This document shows, in pieces, positions 10,911 to 23,500 of a stretch of 64,000 nucleotides of DNA (position 1 is its first letter; each line of letters opens with the position of its first letter). The stretch comes from Quillaja saponaria (taxonomy: Eukaryota > Streptophyta > Magnoliopsida > Fabales > Quillajaceae), in the NCBI GenBank assembly GCA_029379385.1, contig CM055608.1, forward strand, positions 18,226,350 to 18,290,349, given 5' to 3'. The position numbers and the translations under genes are program-made. The notes under the pieces are model-generated. The model saw nothing but the letters and a program-made list of their open reading frames with translations, searched no databases and had not been told where the DNA came from.

Positions 10911-12499
10911 ATATATATATTTTTTTTTAAAACCCAAATTTATCTAGGACCTGGGCCAGTCCTTAAGATTTTATTATTTAAGAAGAAAAAAACAATTGCC
11001 AGAGGATAGTCTTAACCATAAATTACAAGAGCTCTAGAAAAGTAAATGAGGGATACTATCCCATTACAAAAGCAAGACAATTTTTAAAAAAACCATGAAT
11101 ATGGGTTACTATCCCATTACAAAGATTTAAAACCAAGGTCTTGTAATAATCCTAATAAAGGTACCTGATCCTTGTCCAAAAGAAGAAGCCCACGGAGATG
11201 TGCTGAAAAGTTACTAGGTGAAGACTAATTCAGATTTGACTTTCGATCACAAACCTCATTTGTATTCTGTCTGCAACAACATTTGTATCTCTAAAGCAAT
11301 GGACAATCAAAATATTGTACGTACCAATTAGCTGCATAAGTTCATGAAATTTTCTATGGAGTTTCCATAAAGGATTAATTTCTTATGGATGCAATGCACA
11401 AGAGCTAAAGAATCAGTGTTAACTATGATGCTAATTAAACCTCTTGTAATACAATTTTTAAGCCTTCAAAGCAAAGCTTTAAATTCAGCAACCATATTGG
11501 TTTGGTTCCCTAAATAAGCACCAAATGCAGCCAACATGTCACCTGAAGAGGATCTAATTATACCCCCTATTGTTGCCTCCTCAGGATTACCCCGGGAACA
11601 ACCATCGCAATTCAATTTAACAAAAGAAAAGGGTCCTGCCACCGTTACACAACAACGTTCTTTAAAAATATTTGACTTGGAAACTGGAATGGCAAGAATC
11701 TAAGTTGGTATGCATCTTTGAAGTGGAGTTTAACTTTACCTTTCAAGGCATTAAGTATTAGACCAAGGGTTCTTTTTACTTGCCTTTTGATGCTCACTAA
11801 GTTCATTGATATGTTATCAAATACCTTTGCATTTCGAGCTTTCCAAATCTCCCATATTATTAGACAAGGAGTGATTGATTTCAAAGATCCTGCAAAAGAA
11901 TTAGTGCTATCTTGCCACCAATATCTAAAAAATTCATGCACTGAAGTGAGTACAAGGGTCATATCAAAACATTGAAAAAGACTTCCAAACATCTATGGCT
12001 ATTTGAGAGGATATAAACAAGTGTTGACTGGATTCAATAGCAGGATCGACAATGAGAAGCCAAGGAAATGTTAAATCTCATCACTTTGCTGTCCAAAGGC
12101 AGAAAATCAAACCATAGTTTCCAAACAAAGATAGATACCTTTATTGGAAGTAAGGGATGCCACGAATAAGCTAAACACTGCTGCATGTTGTTTCTTTGCC
12201 TTATTATATGCCAACCGGATGTAATTGAGAATGATCCTCCTTTGTGTTCAGTCCACACCAATTCAAAGTTACCAATTTGTAGTTCAAGAGCATTTCGATG
12301 TACCGAGTTCGGTATCAATTGTTTTTCATCACCAGAGAGTTGAAAATAATCATAAAGCTGTAGTTTTAGAAGTTGATTTGGTGCTTCCTCCACAAGTAAG
12401 TACTGGTTCTCGGTCACACCAAGTGTCATACCAAAAGCTAATTTCCCTTTACCGACATTCCAAAATAAATGAGATTCAGCAAGAGTTCTACAACTAACT
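10911..12499 (-). pseudogene. LINE ORF2 3' half: zinc-binding RT tail, RNase H and 3' end
   Basis: Reading the minus strand: a reverse-transcriptase zinc-binding region (12034-12429; SITSGWHIIRQRN, then KVSIFVWKLWFDFLPL), a linker with YWWQDSTNSF and IIWEIWKARNAKVF, then an RNase H-like domain (KLNCDG near 11600, TNMVAEF near 11480). These are the C-terminal domains of plant L1-type LINEs. An AATAAA-rich 3' end and an A/AT run (11-18 bases, 10911-10928) look like the LINE tail. The 5' half lies beyond EPRV B at 16779-19690. Stops and frameshifts throughout. Confidence 0.85.
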
Positions 12500-13200
12500 A
12501 GCTAATTCTCCCTAAGTGTAGTTACTATAGGGGATTATTACCACCATGTTTATCTTTTAGTTTGTTTCTTACTTTATTAGCAAACAGAGTTGGGAGACCC
12601 TAAAAACTTTTCTTTCCAAAAGTCAGCTTGACTGTCTGGTCTTTGATAAACTCTAGGCAGAAACACATCTTTATACCACTGGAAGTGAGATAGATCTGGA
12701 CACCTAAGATTAATTAGTTGTTCATGTGATCTATCTAATCTAAGCATATTAGCTCCTACAAAGTGGTTTATAATAGTGTAGATTAAAGTATTAACTATAT
12801 AAATTATTAAATTTCCATTTTCTTGTTTTACAGAATTTAAAATCTCTTGTTTAGAGATATCTGACAGGTGAAAATCCCACCATCCTAATAGTTGACCTGT
12901 AAACCCACTAATTATGGCTAGGTCTATTTCCCTATCAATATTGCCATTAGACCTACATGCTACAGCATACATAAGCATGTGTTTGGTTGTTTGTGGAGGA
13001 TGAACTGCTGCTACTACATTCTTTCCCTCCCTAGATGAAAAAGTTTTGATAAGCAGTTTCAAGAACATTTACAAACTTAGGATCCTTAAAATCAGGCCAA
13101 TCTTTTTTGTGGAACCTAAAAGCTCATTCTAGCCACTTAAACAATGTTGGTTTCTTATGGAATTTATCCATATACTGCTTATACATAGAAATCTAATAAT
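12500..13200 (-). pseudogene. EPRV B coat protein part
   Basis: Encodes INLRCPDLSHFQWYKDVFLP and DSQADFWKEKF on the minus strand, matching the capsid region of A and D, and the coat N-terminal piece (near 13055-13190). Truncated at the LINE junction before the zinc knuckle. Two frames (12577-13068 is open for 163 codons) with a break around 13060. Confidence 0.8.
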
Positions 13201-14252
13201 TTCTTCCTTTTTCACTAAAAGTTGTATAAAACCATTTATGTTTAATGGTGAATGGATGTAATGACTCTCTAGAGGATAATATGCATATGTTGTATCCCAT
13301 TTCAGCGGGTGTTGGAGAATTATCTTTCGAGGGTGATTTTAGTGGTAGGAATGGAAGAAGTAGATCTCTTTCTAGAAGATTCTCCTAAATTTAGTCTATC
13401 TTTCCATTTGAAGAGAATTTTTATCTCTACAACACCATCAGTATATTCAATTATGATTGATTATGGATTATAGGTCTCTAAACTCTATTTTCTTAGGGGG
13501 GAATTCCTTGGTCAATTTTCCAAGTTTCAGGAAGGTTTACTTGATCCTAAGCAATTGTCCTGGGTACCACCATATTTGTTTTAGCTGGATTAGCTATAAA
13601 AAGTGTGGTTTCTCCTCTTTTTGATTCAATCTTAGCATTAGGTGCCATAGTGTTCATTACCTTATAGATAAATCCTATATTATTAGGACTAATGTTTTCA
13701 GATCCTGGTAACAAGTCAAAACCATGAGCCTGAATGTTTAAAGTCATGCATTCATTATGTTTTGATCTGTTAAGGATATTGAAAAGTTAGGATAGTAGCT
13801 AAAGAAGATAGGACCATCACCCGAGACTCAATTCTATACACCCTAATAAGGAGTTTGAGAACTTATTATGTCTTATGTCCCCTAACACATGGGTAGAAGT
13901 ATTTAGTCCAAAACTTGTTAACGGTTTCAACGCAACTTGAACCATTCCTATGTGAAGATATTTAAATTTCTTTTTATGTTCTTCTATTAATTTAGAAGAG
14001 AAAAGTTGAGTGTATCTTGATCCCTTCCTTAGAGAATAAACTCTTCCATAGTTTTAATTATATAGTCTTGTTTAGACTAAAACTACCTTTCTTATAAATT
14101 TGTTTATCAAAAGTTTGAGGAAGATTCCAATTTTGTAGTTCTTTTTCTATATTTTCTACTAAAATAACTTCTTTATTATTTCCTAGAGAAGTTATCAAAA
14201 CTTGAACCAGAAGGATTAATAGAGTTTGAAAATCTTCTAAAATACAAGCCAT
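13201..14252 (-). pseudogene. EPRV B movement protein
   Basis: Start codon at 14250-14252 (MACILEDFQ). The N-terminal part encodes ELQNWNLPQTFDKQIYKKGS, then a core with several frameshifts (13740-14050), then the C-terminal stretch MNTMAPNAKIESKRGETTLF (13547-13747). The core is the 30K-type movement domain shared by all copies. Broken. Confidence 0.8.
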
Positions 14253-14440
14253 TTTACTTCGAGTCAAAGGGGCAAACTATCAAAGGACTTACTCAACCCT
14301 CAACATCCTTTACTCAATGGACTACACGGGTTATCAGATGCCTCGACTTCATTTCCTGGGTTTAACTTCTCGACTTTGAAGACAAATAAACAGATAGGTT
14401 TAAGACTATTTTCACTCTCCACCAACCTTCAAGGTTACTG

Positions 14441-14452
14441 GCTCTGATACCA
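14441..14452 (-). other. EPRV B tRNA-Met primer binding site
   Basis: On the minus strand reads TGGTATCAGAGC, the site complementary to the 3' end of initiator tRNA-Met that primes minus-strand DNA synthesis in Caulimoviridae. It lies about 190 bases upstream of the movement protein start. Intact here and in EPRV F. Confidence 0.9.
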
Positions 14453-14629
14453 TTTGGGGAAAGCTAGCGCACACAAACAAATATAAACAAAGAAAGACAC
14501 AAAGAAGGCACACAGATCTCAGAACATATATAGTAGTTGCAACAAGATTCAGCAGCCTAGAGTAAATATAGAATATAGGAATATAAAAGAAAGGATTTAA
14601 GAAAAACTTACATTAATAAGAACAGATTC

Positions 14630-14853
14630 TTTATTAATAGACTACAGGTACAAAGCACAAGTACCGAACACGATCACTGATACAACTTTGACAACAGGTA
14701 CAGAACTTGATCACAAATAAAACCACACTAATACAAGCTAAAACGTTTTCACTCTTATTTTACAAAATACTTAAACACTAGAAATCTTATATCTCTCACA
14801 CTTCTGATATTCTAAAAACATGAAAGACTCTAGAGGGCAAAGGTCCTTATATA
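14630..14853 (-). promoter_or_regulatory. EPRV B promoter, R region and polyadenylation signal
   Basis: TATATAA at 14847-14853 and AATAAA at 14630-14635 on the minus strand, with GTACCTGT-type repeats between them. Just upstream of the TATA box (14870-14881) the sequence jumps straight to RNase H, so the upstream G-box region has been lost. Confidence 0.6.
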
Positions 14854-14880
14854 ACATCATGCTATATTTTTAACATCTTT

Positions 14881-15960
14881 AAGAAGAATATCTTTGGTTG
14901 ACTTGCAATCTATTCTTAATAAAAAAAAATTATTTAACAAGTCAGATTCAAATTTAGTGATGCACATAACTATAGATAATATTTCCTTCTTTATGGTAGA
15001 GTAGTTCTGTTGCTCACCTTTCAAGTTCCTGAAGTAAATCTAACCAATTGCTCTTTATTAGCAATTTTTTGTTTAAGAATCCCTCCATATCCTATCTCAG
15101 AAGCATTTGTTTCAAGTATTTTAAAAGCATTTGGATGAGGAATACAAAGACATGGAAGTTCTTTGACTTTGTTTTATTCTTTTGGCTGCCTCAATAAAAT
15201 CATTGTTTCTAGTTCTAGAGGATTTTTGGTTCAATCTTGCAAATAATAATTTGTAGTCTAAGGCCAAGTCTTTGTAAAATTCTCCTACATAATTCAGGCT
15301 TCCTAAAAATCTCTGCAGTTGTTGTTTTTCCCTTATTTCATTAGGGAATTTGTCAGTAAATTATATGGCTGTATCAATAGGTATAATAGAACCTTTATGA
15401 ATATTATGTCCTAGAAAACGAATAGCAATTTGGAATATTTTTACCTTTTTAGCTGAAACTGCTAGTCCCACCTTTCAAAAATATATTGAGATGTTTGAAA
15501 TGTTTCTCAATAGAAAGGGAAAACACTAAAACATCATCAATATAACAATTATAAATTCATGATAAGAATTAAAAATATCATTCATGATATTTTGAAATTC
15601 AAATGGAGCATTTTTAATCCAAATGGCATATCATTCCATTCATAATGCCTAAAAGGTATAGTAAAGACAGTTTTGTACCTATCTTGTTCAGCTATTTGAA
15701 GTTGCCAATATCCTGATTTCATGTCAAATTTAGAAAATATTTGGCATCATAAAGTTTGTTTAACAAATCCTTTTTATTAGGAATTAGATACCTAATCCAT
15801 CTTAAAGCTTTATTCAAAGGTTTGTAGTTAATTACTAACCTCGGGACTCCTCTTTCTAATTATGCTGCATTTTCAACATAAAATGATGGGCAACTCCAAG
15901 GACTATAGCTTTTTCTAATCAATCCCTTTTTTAGTAATTCTTCAATTTCAGCCTTACAGA
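14881..15960 (-). pseudogene. EPRV B RNase H and RT
   Basis: RNase H (15130-14881 and flanks, with TNASEIGYGG-like sequence) preceded by RT. The catalytic YIDD codons are at 15533-15544, but one T is missing directly before them, shifting the frame. An 11-13-base deletion near 15473 removes part of the segment after YIDD. EPRV F has both lesions. Confidence 0.85.
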
Positions 15961-15974
15961 TTTCAGGTTTTATT

Positions 15975-16345
15975 TCTTTTTCATAATTCCCATAAAAGAT
16001 CCTGGAACTGATCTTCATCAGATTCTTCTAGAATAGAAACTCTCTGTTTTAGAGTTTTTACGTTCTTCTTTAATTTCATTAATTTCTAATTTTAAATCAG
16101 CAATAGTTGGTTCTTTTGATGAAGAGTTAACAGTTTTTACTCTTTCAATTATATTCTTAAAAGAATAAGAATCATCTTTTATACTTCCTTTTATATCTGA
16201 CCTTTTACCCTTGTTTGATAGTTGAATATAGTTTTTTAAATGTATTATTCGTTCCTCAGGGTCAGGGATTTTATCAATTAGGTCTAGAATTAGACTTTCT
16301 TCTTTAGACAAGACATTTATACTGAGATTGTTTAATCCTAAAGTT
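15975..16345 (-). pseudogene. EPRV B acidic/coiled-coil piece
   Basis: Encodes SKEESLILDLIDKIPDPEER and a coiled-coil segment (DLKLEINEIKEE), open from 16018 to 16311. It joins RT directly at about 15970, so the protease is missing. It ends at the head-to-head junction with the inverted leader. Confidence 0.75.
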
Positions 16346-16778
16346 TTAGAATATCAAAAGTTTGAGAGATATAAGATTTCAAGTGTTTAAGTATTTTTGT
16401 AAAATAAGAGTGAAAAGGTTTTAGCTTGTACCAGTGTGGTTTTATCTGTGATCAAGTTCTGTACCTGTTGTACCTGTAGTTGTTGTCAAAGTTGTATCAG
16501 TGATCGTGCTCGGTACCTGTGCTTTGTACCTGTAGTCTATTAATAAAGAATATGTTCTTATTAATCTGTTGTCAAAGTTGTATCAGTGATCGTGTTCTGT
16601 ACCTGTGCTTTGTACCTATAGTCTATTAATAAAGAATCTGTTCTCATTAATGTAAGTTTTTCTTAAATCCTTTCATTTATATTCCTATATTCTATATTTA
16701 CTCTGGGCTGCTGAATCTTGTTGCAGCTGTTATATATGTTCTGAGATATGTGTGCCTTCATTGTCTATATCTGTTTGT
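16346..16778 (+). repeat. Inverted EPRV leader with 86-bp tandem duplication
   Basis: Leader/R sequence in plus orientation, opposite to the rest of EPRV B. Positions 16481-16566 and 16567-16652 are tandem copies, each with an AATAAA (16542-16547; 16628-16633). The same tandem is at 53137-53308 in EPRV F, but the leaders in the other orientation have a single unit. Ends at the LINE junction. Confidence 0.8.
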
Positions 16779-17293
16779 GAATAATTTCAAAGAAAAGGCT
16801 TGAGACATGTCCGAAAGTAATCTAACACCCCAAACCTCCTTGTTGAATAGAGCGGCAAATGTTTTTCCAACGCACGCCAATGAAATTTTCTTCCACCGTC
16901 CTTAGTTCCAATGGCATGGAACCATTGAAACTAAGGATGTGTTTTATTAAAATTAGTCTTCCACCTTGTGACAAAAATTTAGTTGACCAAGATGATATCC
17001 TCTGGTGGATCTTTATTATCATGTTGTCGAATAAAGCACTGTCTTTCGGCCCACAAAAAGAGGACATCCTAGATAAGTCACTGGGAATTTTTTATGAGCA
17101 AATCTTGTGGCTTTCTTGATGATTCTTATTTGTTGATGAGAGGTTGTATCACTTGTGAGAAAATAGCTCTTTAGTCTATTCATCAATTGACCAGAATTGG
17201 CTTCATATTCTGCTACTTCATGCAAGTCACATGTTGTTAGAGTACCCATAAATTCAAAGGCAGCAGAAGATTTAAATTGTGCTCTTGGCCCTT
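16779..17293 (-). pseudogene. LINE ORF2 reverse transcriptase, C-terminal part
   Basis: Minus-strand pieces include RLKSYFLTSDTTSHQQI, FPVTYLGCPLFVGRK and KFLSQGGRLILIKHILS, standard for plant L1-type RT thumb regions. The RT core, with its FADD motif, is deleted: the sequence jumps near 17212 from this segment to endonuclease, compared with 53881-55023 in the second copy. Confidence 0.85.
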
Positions 17294-17725
17294 TTATTTC
17301 CTCTTGAGAAAGAACACAGTTGAAATCGCCACCATACTATCCCGCCATGTGAATCCAACTCGGTTGCGAACATTCATTAAATCATTCCATAGATCCATTC
17401 TGTCCACCCTAGTACATTTTGCATACACAAAAGAGAGGATGGGAGTATCTATTCTTGGATGGTGAACTTGCAAGGATACCTGCTGACTATAATTTAGGCA
17501 CCCTCGAAACAAGTAATTGAATCATCCCAAAAAAGCCACAAAATGTTGTCAACATTAGATAAAGAATTTGTGAAACCACAAAAAGTTGCAAGAGTGTCTA
17601 AATCTGCCATAGGACATTTTGGTTCTGAAATAATCATCATGGTGCAATTATGTAATCTTTTTAAACTTTCTAAGCCTTCGTCTTGTTTTGATGTTTCTAA
17701 TTCCCCTAACATTCCAATAAGCGAT
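17294..17725 (-). pseudogene. LINE ORF2 endonuclease (AP-type)
   Basis: Starts near MMIISEPKCPMADLDTLATF and continues NSLSNVDNILWLFWDDSI, the N-terminal half of the exonuclease-endonuclease-phosphatase domain of plant LINEs. It is frameshifted within and runs into the deletion noted for RT. The fuller copy at 54748-55395 also shows GGDFNC and SDHNPL motifs. Confidence 0.85.
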
Positions 17726-17728
17726 TAA

Positions 17729-19690
17729 TCATTTGGAATTAGAAGAAAGTAATTTATTGCTGACCTTGGATGATGGTGTGTTCATGGCTGCCTTCATGCG
17801 TTCAAGACCTTCCCTTAAAGCTCCAATGGAGCTCCCATCCCCAACATAACTTAGCGGTTGAGAAGGTTGTTTTAGGGAACTCCTTTGGCTACACTTGGGA
17901 GAGAGATTTAATTTATGTACCACCCTAGTCAAATCTTCTCGTGAATTTAATTCAAAATTCCTAGAGCCATAAAAAAGGATTCTGCACCGAGACATAATTG
18001 TGCTGAAGGGACTCTTGGTCATGAGAGTTCTTGTCTGCTCCTCTGTCATTTAAGAATTTTGGATGAACTTCTTGTTTATCTTGGTTGATTTCTTGTTTCT
18101 CTTCCACTAATTCTTGAATGCATAGATCTAACGCTGCATGTGCTTGTGTCTTTTCCTGTTTTCTTTCACCTTTTTCAGTCCCTTTTGAATTCAGTTTAGT
18201 CTTGGCAAGATTCTTCATGAAATCCACTTCATCTTGTTGCTCTTTAACAAAAGTGGCTGTCAAGTTGTTAGTCATATCATCCGTATTGTACACTTTGTTA
18301 ACAATACCACTTAAGTTTATTTCTTCATGTTCCCTAACAGTAAGATCTTTGGAAGATGCTGCCACAGACGATCCCCCCCTTACAATCTTGTTTTCTGAAG
18401 TGTTCTTGGAATTATTTGTTGGACTTGGTTGATTGTCATCATCTTGTGCCACTGCCTTAGACTTTCCTTTTTGAAACCAAACTTCCTTGGAATTTCCTTT
18501 CTCCAAAATTATCTTCTCGGTTATCTTAGGATCTTGGGACCATCTTGATTTGATCTAAATCTTGGTTCTTGGCCGTCTTGGGTTGATCTAAAAAATTCTT
18601 TGCATTGTCTTGATTGAGTATGGAAGACTTACATTCCTCATTACCATGTCCAAGTCGAAAGCATTGAATACAACATTTAGGGATGCTTTCATAGACAATT
18701 TCTTGATAAAAGCCTTTTCCTTCACCACATCCTATCCAAACTTGTTTGGCAAGTGGCTTTAAAAGATCAAGGTCAACACAAACTCTTGCCATACTTGGCC
18801 TTGTTCTTGAAGCTGATGCACCATCTAGCCTCAATGGTTCACCCACCAAAGATGTAATAATGAACAAACTCTGTTTGGAATAAAAGTGTATAGGTAAATT
18901 TGGTAAATTAATCTATACCGGAGGAATGGAAGATTCTTAATTCGATTGAAAATCTGGTGTCCATTTAAATACCCGCATGGGAAATCTTTGTATGAACCAT
19001 TGGCTTGATCTACACCAGAGTCTTTGATAATCTGCTTCGTTGAAGGTCTCTATCAGAATGTGTTTTGAGTCTAATAAACCAATGGAAACTGAGGAAGAGA
19101 GTCCTATTGAAGCAAAAGTTTTTCTAATATCTGTCATAGATGGCCATCCATGCGAAAATAGTAAGGTGCTGCTAGGATTTCAATTTCTTGGGGAGTAAAA
19201 AATACAGAAGGTGTGCATTTATATGAGGAGATAGGTTTCGATGCAATGGAATTTTGGGGAGTGTTAGGAACAGCTACTATGGCTGCAATGGATTTCATGT
19301 GAAAAGAAGGAGGCGTTGAGTTTGTATTCGTTAAAACAGGTGGTGATTGTTTGTATAAAGGTGAAGGGACGGATGGATCATGAGATGGAGGGGGTCGATT
19401 GTGTCAAAACTTGTGAATTGATTGTTGAAGATGGCTGAAGGTTGTTGACGGCAGCTAGGTAAGACAGATTTTGGGAAATGTTATGAACAGGTCTTAGGGG
19501 TAGAAAAGCAGATAGCAATTCCAAGAGATTCTAGGCTTTCAAAGGGGGAGGTTTTGGAGAATATCTTGAAAAGCAGCTGCTGTGGGAGGTGGCTGAGAGG
19601 ACTCCGTGGCGACTGGAAAAGGTTGAAAATCCCTACCAAGGCGAACCCTACATTAGTATTAGTCTACATTAGTGGAGAGAGGAATGAGAG
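17729..19690 (-). pseudogene. LINE ORF1 (DUF4283 and CCHC zinc knuckle)
   Basis: N-terminal part proline/serine rich (19690-19150), then DUF4283-like sequence (MTDIRKTFASIGLSSSVSIG; RFPMRVFKWTPDF) and a CCHC_4-type knuckle, CCIQCFRLGHGNEEC, near 18630-18670. The tail (18506-17729) is charged and low in complexity. This is the usual ORF1 of plant L1 elements, an RNA-binding chaperone-like protein. Frames change at least three times. Confidence 0.85.
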
Positions 19691-19965
19691 CAAACTTACA
19701 GGTTTGAGTGCTAAGCGGATTGTTGAATAGGCATAAACTTATCTGGGTTGCATGCAATTCGAAGTAAAAGATTAATTATACACACACACACTTAGAAATC
19801 CATTGGAGAATGATACTTACTTTTGAGTTGAACATGAGTTTGAATACTACCTTGTGGTTGACAATGAAATAAGATTAGGTGAAACTTTTGAGGATATTAT
19901 GGGGATATCATTATGTTGGTGTAAAGCATCTTTAAACTATGTTGGTTATTTATTTTTACTTTTTT
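19691..19965. other. Unassigned non-coding DNA
   Basis: Possible LINE 5' UTR at its left edge, a short CA run near 19780, otherwise nothing recognisable. Confidence 0.4.
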
Positions 19966-21629
19966 GTTCAAGTATGCACATTTAGCCATAATTACCCAAC
20001 CAATACAAAACAGGATGGCAAGCATTGTCGCCACTGCCAACACTAACACAGCCACCTCTGTTCATCAATTCGACTCAACCAAAGTCCAAATGTGTTCTTC
20101 TAGGTCTACTTAACATTTATTTTATGAAGTCTATCCTTAATTCCACCTCCAAGATCACTGAAATATTACTTACACTAATATAGACACAATCAAAGCCCTG
20201 TTCCTTACTGCTGGCTGCCAAAATTCCCACAGCCCTGGATACTTGTTTCCAGACATTAGAAATCTCTAGAACCACTCTTCATTTCTAAAACTTTGATTTA
20301 GCTTACCTTGGCCAATTCAACCAATAGATCCCTCTTTTACTCCCATACTTAACCAGGGTGCAGAAATAGAGAAGTAGTTTCTTGCCTCTGCAGCATGCAA
20401 AACAAATACCCCAACACTTAAATAAACTTAATAAAACCTGATATCGATTTTTGTAAGTCTCCCAGCTTCTTTCTCTTCAGCCACTAGCTCCTGATTATGC
20501 CTCCAAGGCCCACGAAAAGGGATTGTACTAAACCAAGTACAAAGCAAGGCCCAGAAACTCTGCACTGGCTGCCAAAAGCTGCAAAACACTCCCTACAAGT
20601 AACCAACCCTTGCCCTTCTCCAACAATTTTGTTCAAGATGCTTGGAACAACTTCACTTTAGGTCACTTACGATAATTCATCCCAAAATCTCCTCTAAATC
20701 ATCTTGGACTAAAACTGCACATACAGCATTCCAGCAGGACACCAACAAGTATCTCAAAGCTCCATCTCTTCCTTTACCCAAAATCAGATACTTCTAAGCT
20801 CTACATTCATTCTACAAGTCTTAAGCTTCAAATTCTCTTTAGCACATGGTTTGAGAATCCCATTCAGATGCCTTCCAAGCATTTAGACTCTCACCGGATT
20901 AGAAAATAGAGACACTGGCTGGACTTTGAACTTTAAGATTGAGTTCCAGCACCAAAGTTGTAATGAGAGGCAATATTAGACTCCTAAGAGGTTTGCAAAT
21001 AGATTATCATCCAGATGCAGGCAAGATTTATCTCCATGGCTACCATTCCCCTACTTTGTTCACAACCAGAAAACTTAGCAAAACACCAACATCCTCCATC
21101 CCTACTTCCGGGGGTTTGCAACAATCCTTTCTATGGTTTTGAAGTAGCAAAGGCCACTTTTTCCACTGCATGCAAAGCAGAGAAAGCTCCTCAAACCTCA
21201 TCCTCTCTCTCTAGCAGCAGTAGGAGAGAAGCATATTATGTCTCTCTCTTGCTTTTGTAATTTAAACACTCCTTATTATTTTACCCAAAAGCCCCCTTGT
21301 ATAGCATGGAGGAAAAAATTCTCCCATGCATATACCCTACCTCTAATTCAGCCAACTCCCTTATATCCAGCATATCCCATTTATTATAACACATAGTGGA
21401 ATTTCATGTCATTACTCCACTAACTCTTGGTCCTAGGTACAATTTAATTGTCCCTATTTAGGTTTTCAACCCCAATTTTCCCTAATTACCTCACGTTACC
21501 TAGTGTTTTAGATACTTATAAATCAATTTTAAACCAAGACACCTAAAGAAATAATTTACATTAATTCATAAACACACATACTCATTCAATGAGACACATA
21601 CATTACAACTAACTTTAAATAATTAACTG
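19966..21629. repeat. 1.6-kb direct repeat, left copy
   Basis: Highly similar to 26742-28351 over the full length, from TTGTTCAAGTATGCACATTT to CTAACTTTAAATAATTAAC. Non-coding on both strands. The minus strand has a CTATACAAGGGGG promoter-like stretch near 21280. The pair encloses Ty3 pol, so LTRs on the minus strand are plausible, but I found no primer site or purine tract beside either copy. Part of the family is also at 2288-2759 and 37057-37527. Confidence 0.8.
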
Positions 21630-21949
21630 TACCAATGTACGAATCCAAACAATACATATGATACATATTTAGAAATATATACACGTCTATTAATTTATCG
21701 ATCACAAGGAATTAGATTTTCTTTTTCCTAGAGAAAGTTATACTCAATTATCTATGGTAAGGTTAGAGTTGCCAAAATTCTGTGTTTTGTAGAATTTGGT
21801 GCAAGTTCAATGAATAAACTATATATCATGTGTGTCCAAAAATTACAAATGATATATCATTAGAAAGCTACATGTGTAGTATTTAATAAAGTTTATAGAA
21901 CTGGATCTTCTATGTCCTTGAGGGGATCTACACTTCCTGACAAAAAGAA
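21630..21949. other. Unassigned AT-rich DNA
   Basis: No ORF and no clear match elsewhere in the window, apart from the last 30 bases, which begin an 80-base repeat (21918-22000 resembles 22091-22170). Confidence 0.4.
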
Positions 21950-23040
21950 CTTCATATGGAGCCATTTGCAAACTTTGGTGAAAAGGGCATCACCTTTAAC
22001 TTGGCTTTGATCTTTTCTATGGCTTGAGTAGTTTGCTGTACTATGTCAGGTCCTATAAGTTGCTTTTCCCCAACTTCAAACCAACATAGAGGGGATCTAC
22101 ACTTCCTGCCATAAAGAGATATGGAGCCATTTGCAAACTTTGGAGAAAAGAGTTACTGCATGTAAACTCTATTAAAGGAAGATGATTATCCCAATTCTCT
22201 TTAAAATCAAGTACACATGCCCTAAGCATATCTTCCAAGGCTTGAATGGTTCTTTCAGATTAACCATTAGTTTGTGGGTGTAGGAAGTACTAAACCTCAA
22301 TTTAGTGCTGAAGGCTTGTTGTAAAGCTTGCCAAAACTTAGAAGTAAATCTAGGTTCCCTGTCTGAGATAATGGTCTTAAGTTCTCCATGTAACTTTACA
22401 ATCTCCTTGATGCAAATTTGAGCTAATTTCTCGAGAATAATTCAACCTATTGAGAAGAAAGTGATATTTAGTGAGTCTATCCACAATCACATATATAGAA
22501 TCATTTCCACTAGTGGTTCTGGGTAATTCTACAAGAAAATCCATGGTAGTGTCATCTCATTTCCAAGTAGGTAATTCTATAGACTGTAGCAATCTTGCAG
22601 GCTTTTGATGTTCTACTTTCACCCTTTGACAAGTTAGACACCTTGAAACATAGTATGCAATTTCCCCTTTCATATTAGGCCACCAAAATTGAATCCTCAA
22701 GTGTACATCTTAGAACTTCCCTGGTGAATTGAATACCTAGACTTATGTACCTCATCTAAGGTTAATTTCTTAATGTCTCCATTCTTAGGTACAAAAATTC
22801 TTCCTCAAATTCAAGCAACCCCCTTACTATTTTCCTTAAAATCCTTCATTTCTTCATTCTTCATTTTGTGCCTAATCCTTTTTAAATATTCATCTTGATC
22901 TTGACCTTCTTTCAATCTTTGTTTCAAATCAGATTGCATCCTAAATCCTCTAAGTACCATACATTTCATTTTTATTTCAAGCAAGTCACAGGCATCTCTA
23001 AAATCTTCCAACAATTTTTATTTTTGGATCATTAGCCTAG
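21950..23040 (-). pseudogene. Ty3/gypsy integrase and upstream linker
   Basis: Minus-strand reading gives the HHCC end ([12 protein letters not shown]), the core start (WDDTTMDFLVELPRT; VIVDRLTK) and MLRACVLDFKENWDNHLPLI, the plant chromovirus/Tekay-like integrase pattern. Frameshifts and a stop before SERTIQ break it. The C-terminal part is disturbed by an 80-base local duplication. The linker between RNase H and integrase is open at 22811-23014. Confidence 0.85.
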
Positions 23041-23500
23041 AAACATGCCCTGACTTTCTACTTGAGACATCTGCCACCACATTTGCCTTACCAAGATAAT
23101 ATTTTAATTCACACTCATAATCTTTCAAGACTTCTATCCATCTTCTTTGCCTCATATTTAACTCCTTTTAGTCAAACAGATACTTCTAACTCTTATGATC
23201 AATAAATACCTTAAACCTTTCTTCAAATAAGTAATGTCTCCAAAATTTTAAAGCAAACACTACCACAGCTAGTTCTAAATCATGTGTTGGGTAGTGCTCC
23301 TAAGTAGGGCTTAGTTGTCTAGAAGCATAAGCCACTACTCTTCGTTGTTGCATAAGGACACATCCTAATCCTCTTTTAGAAGCATCACTATATACTGTGT
23401 ATTTTTCCCTAGGATCAAGTGTAATTAACACAGGTAAACTTTTATGACAACTCTCATCGCAAACCCATTTCACACCTTTTCTAGTGAACCTTGTTAATGG
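23041..23500 (-). pseudogene. Ty3/gypsy RNase H
   Basis: Minus-strand motifs YSDASKRGLGCVLMQ, RVVAYASRQLSP and [12 protein letters not shown] are the RNase H of Ty3/gypsy elements; DHKS follows. Two in-frame stops. Confidence 0.85.

Larger units (their letters stand above)
12500..16778 (-). mobile_element. EPRV B inserted in the LINE
   Basis: From right to left (viral sense): acidic/coiled-coil piece, RT, RNase H, promoter and leader, primer site, movement protein, coat protein. The promoter-proximal ORF and the protease are deleted compared with EPRV F, which sits at the same LINE position. The last 430 bases (16346-16778) are leader sequence in the opposite orientation. LINE ORF2 resumes on both sides. 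Confidence 0.9.

Noticed and set aside
18118..18432. Plus-strand 104-codon ORF with Cys/Ser-rich start, resembling a secreted peptide
   Set aside because: Antisense of LINE ORF1; a twin appears in LINE copy 2, so no independent gene.
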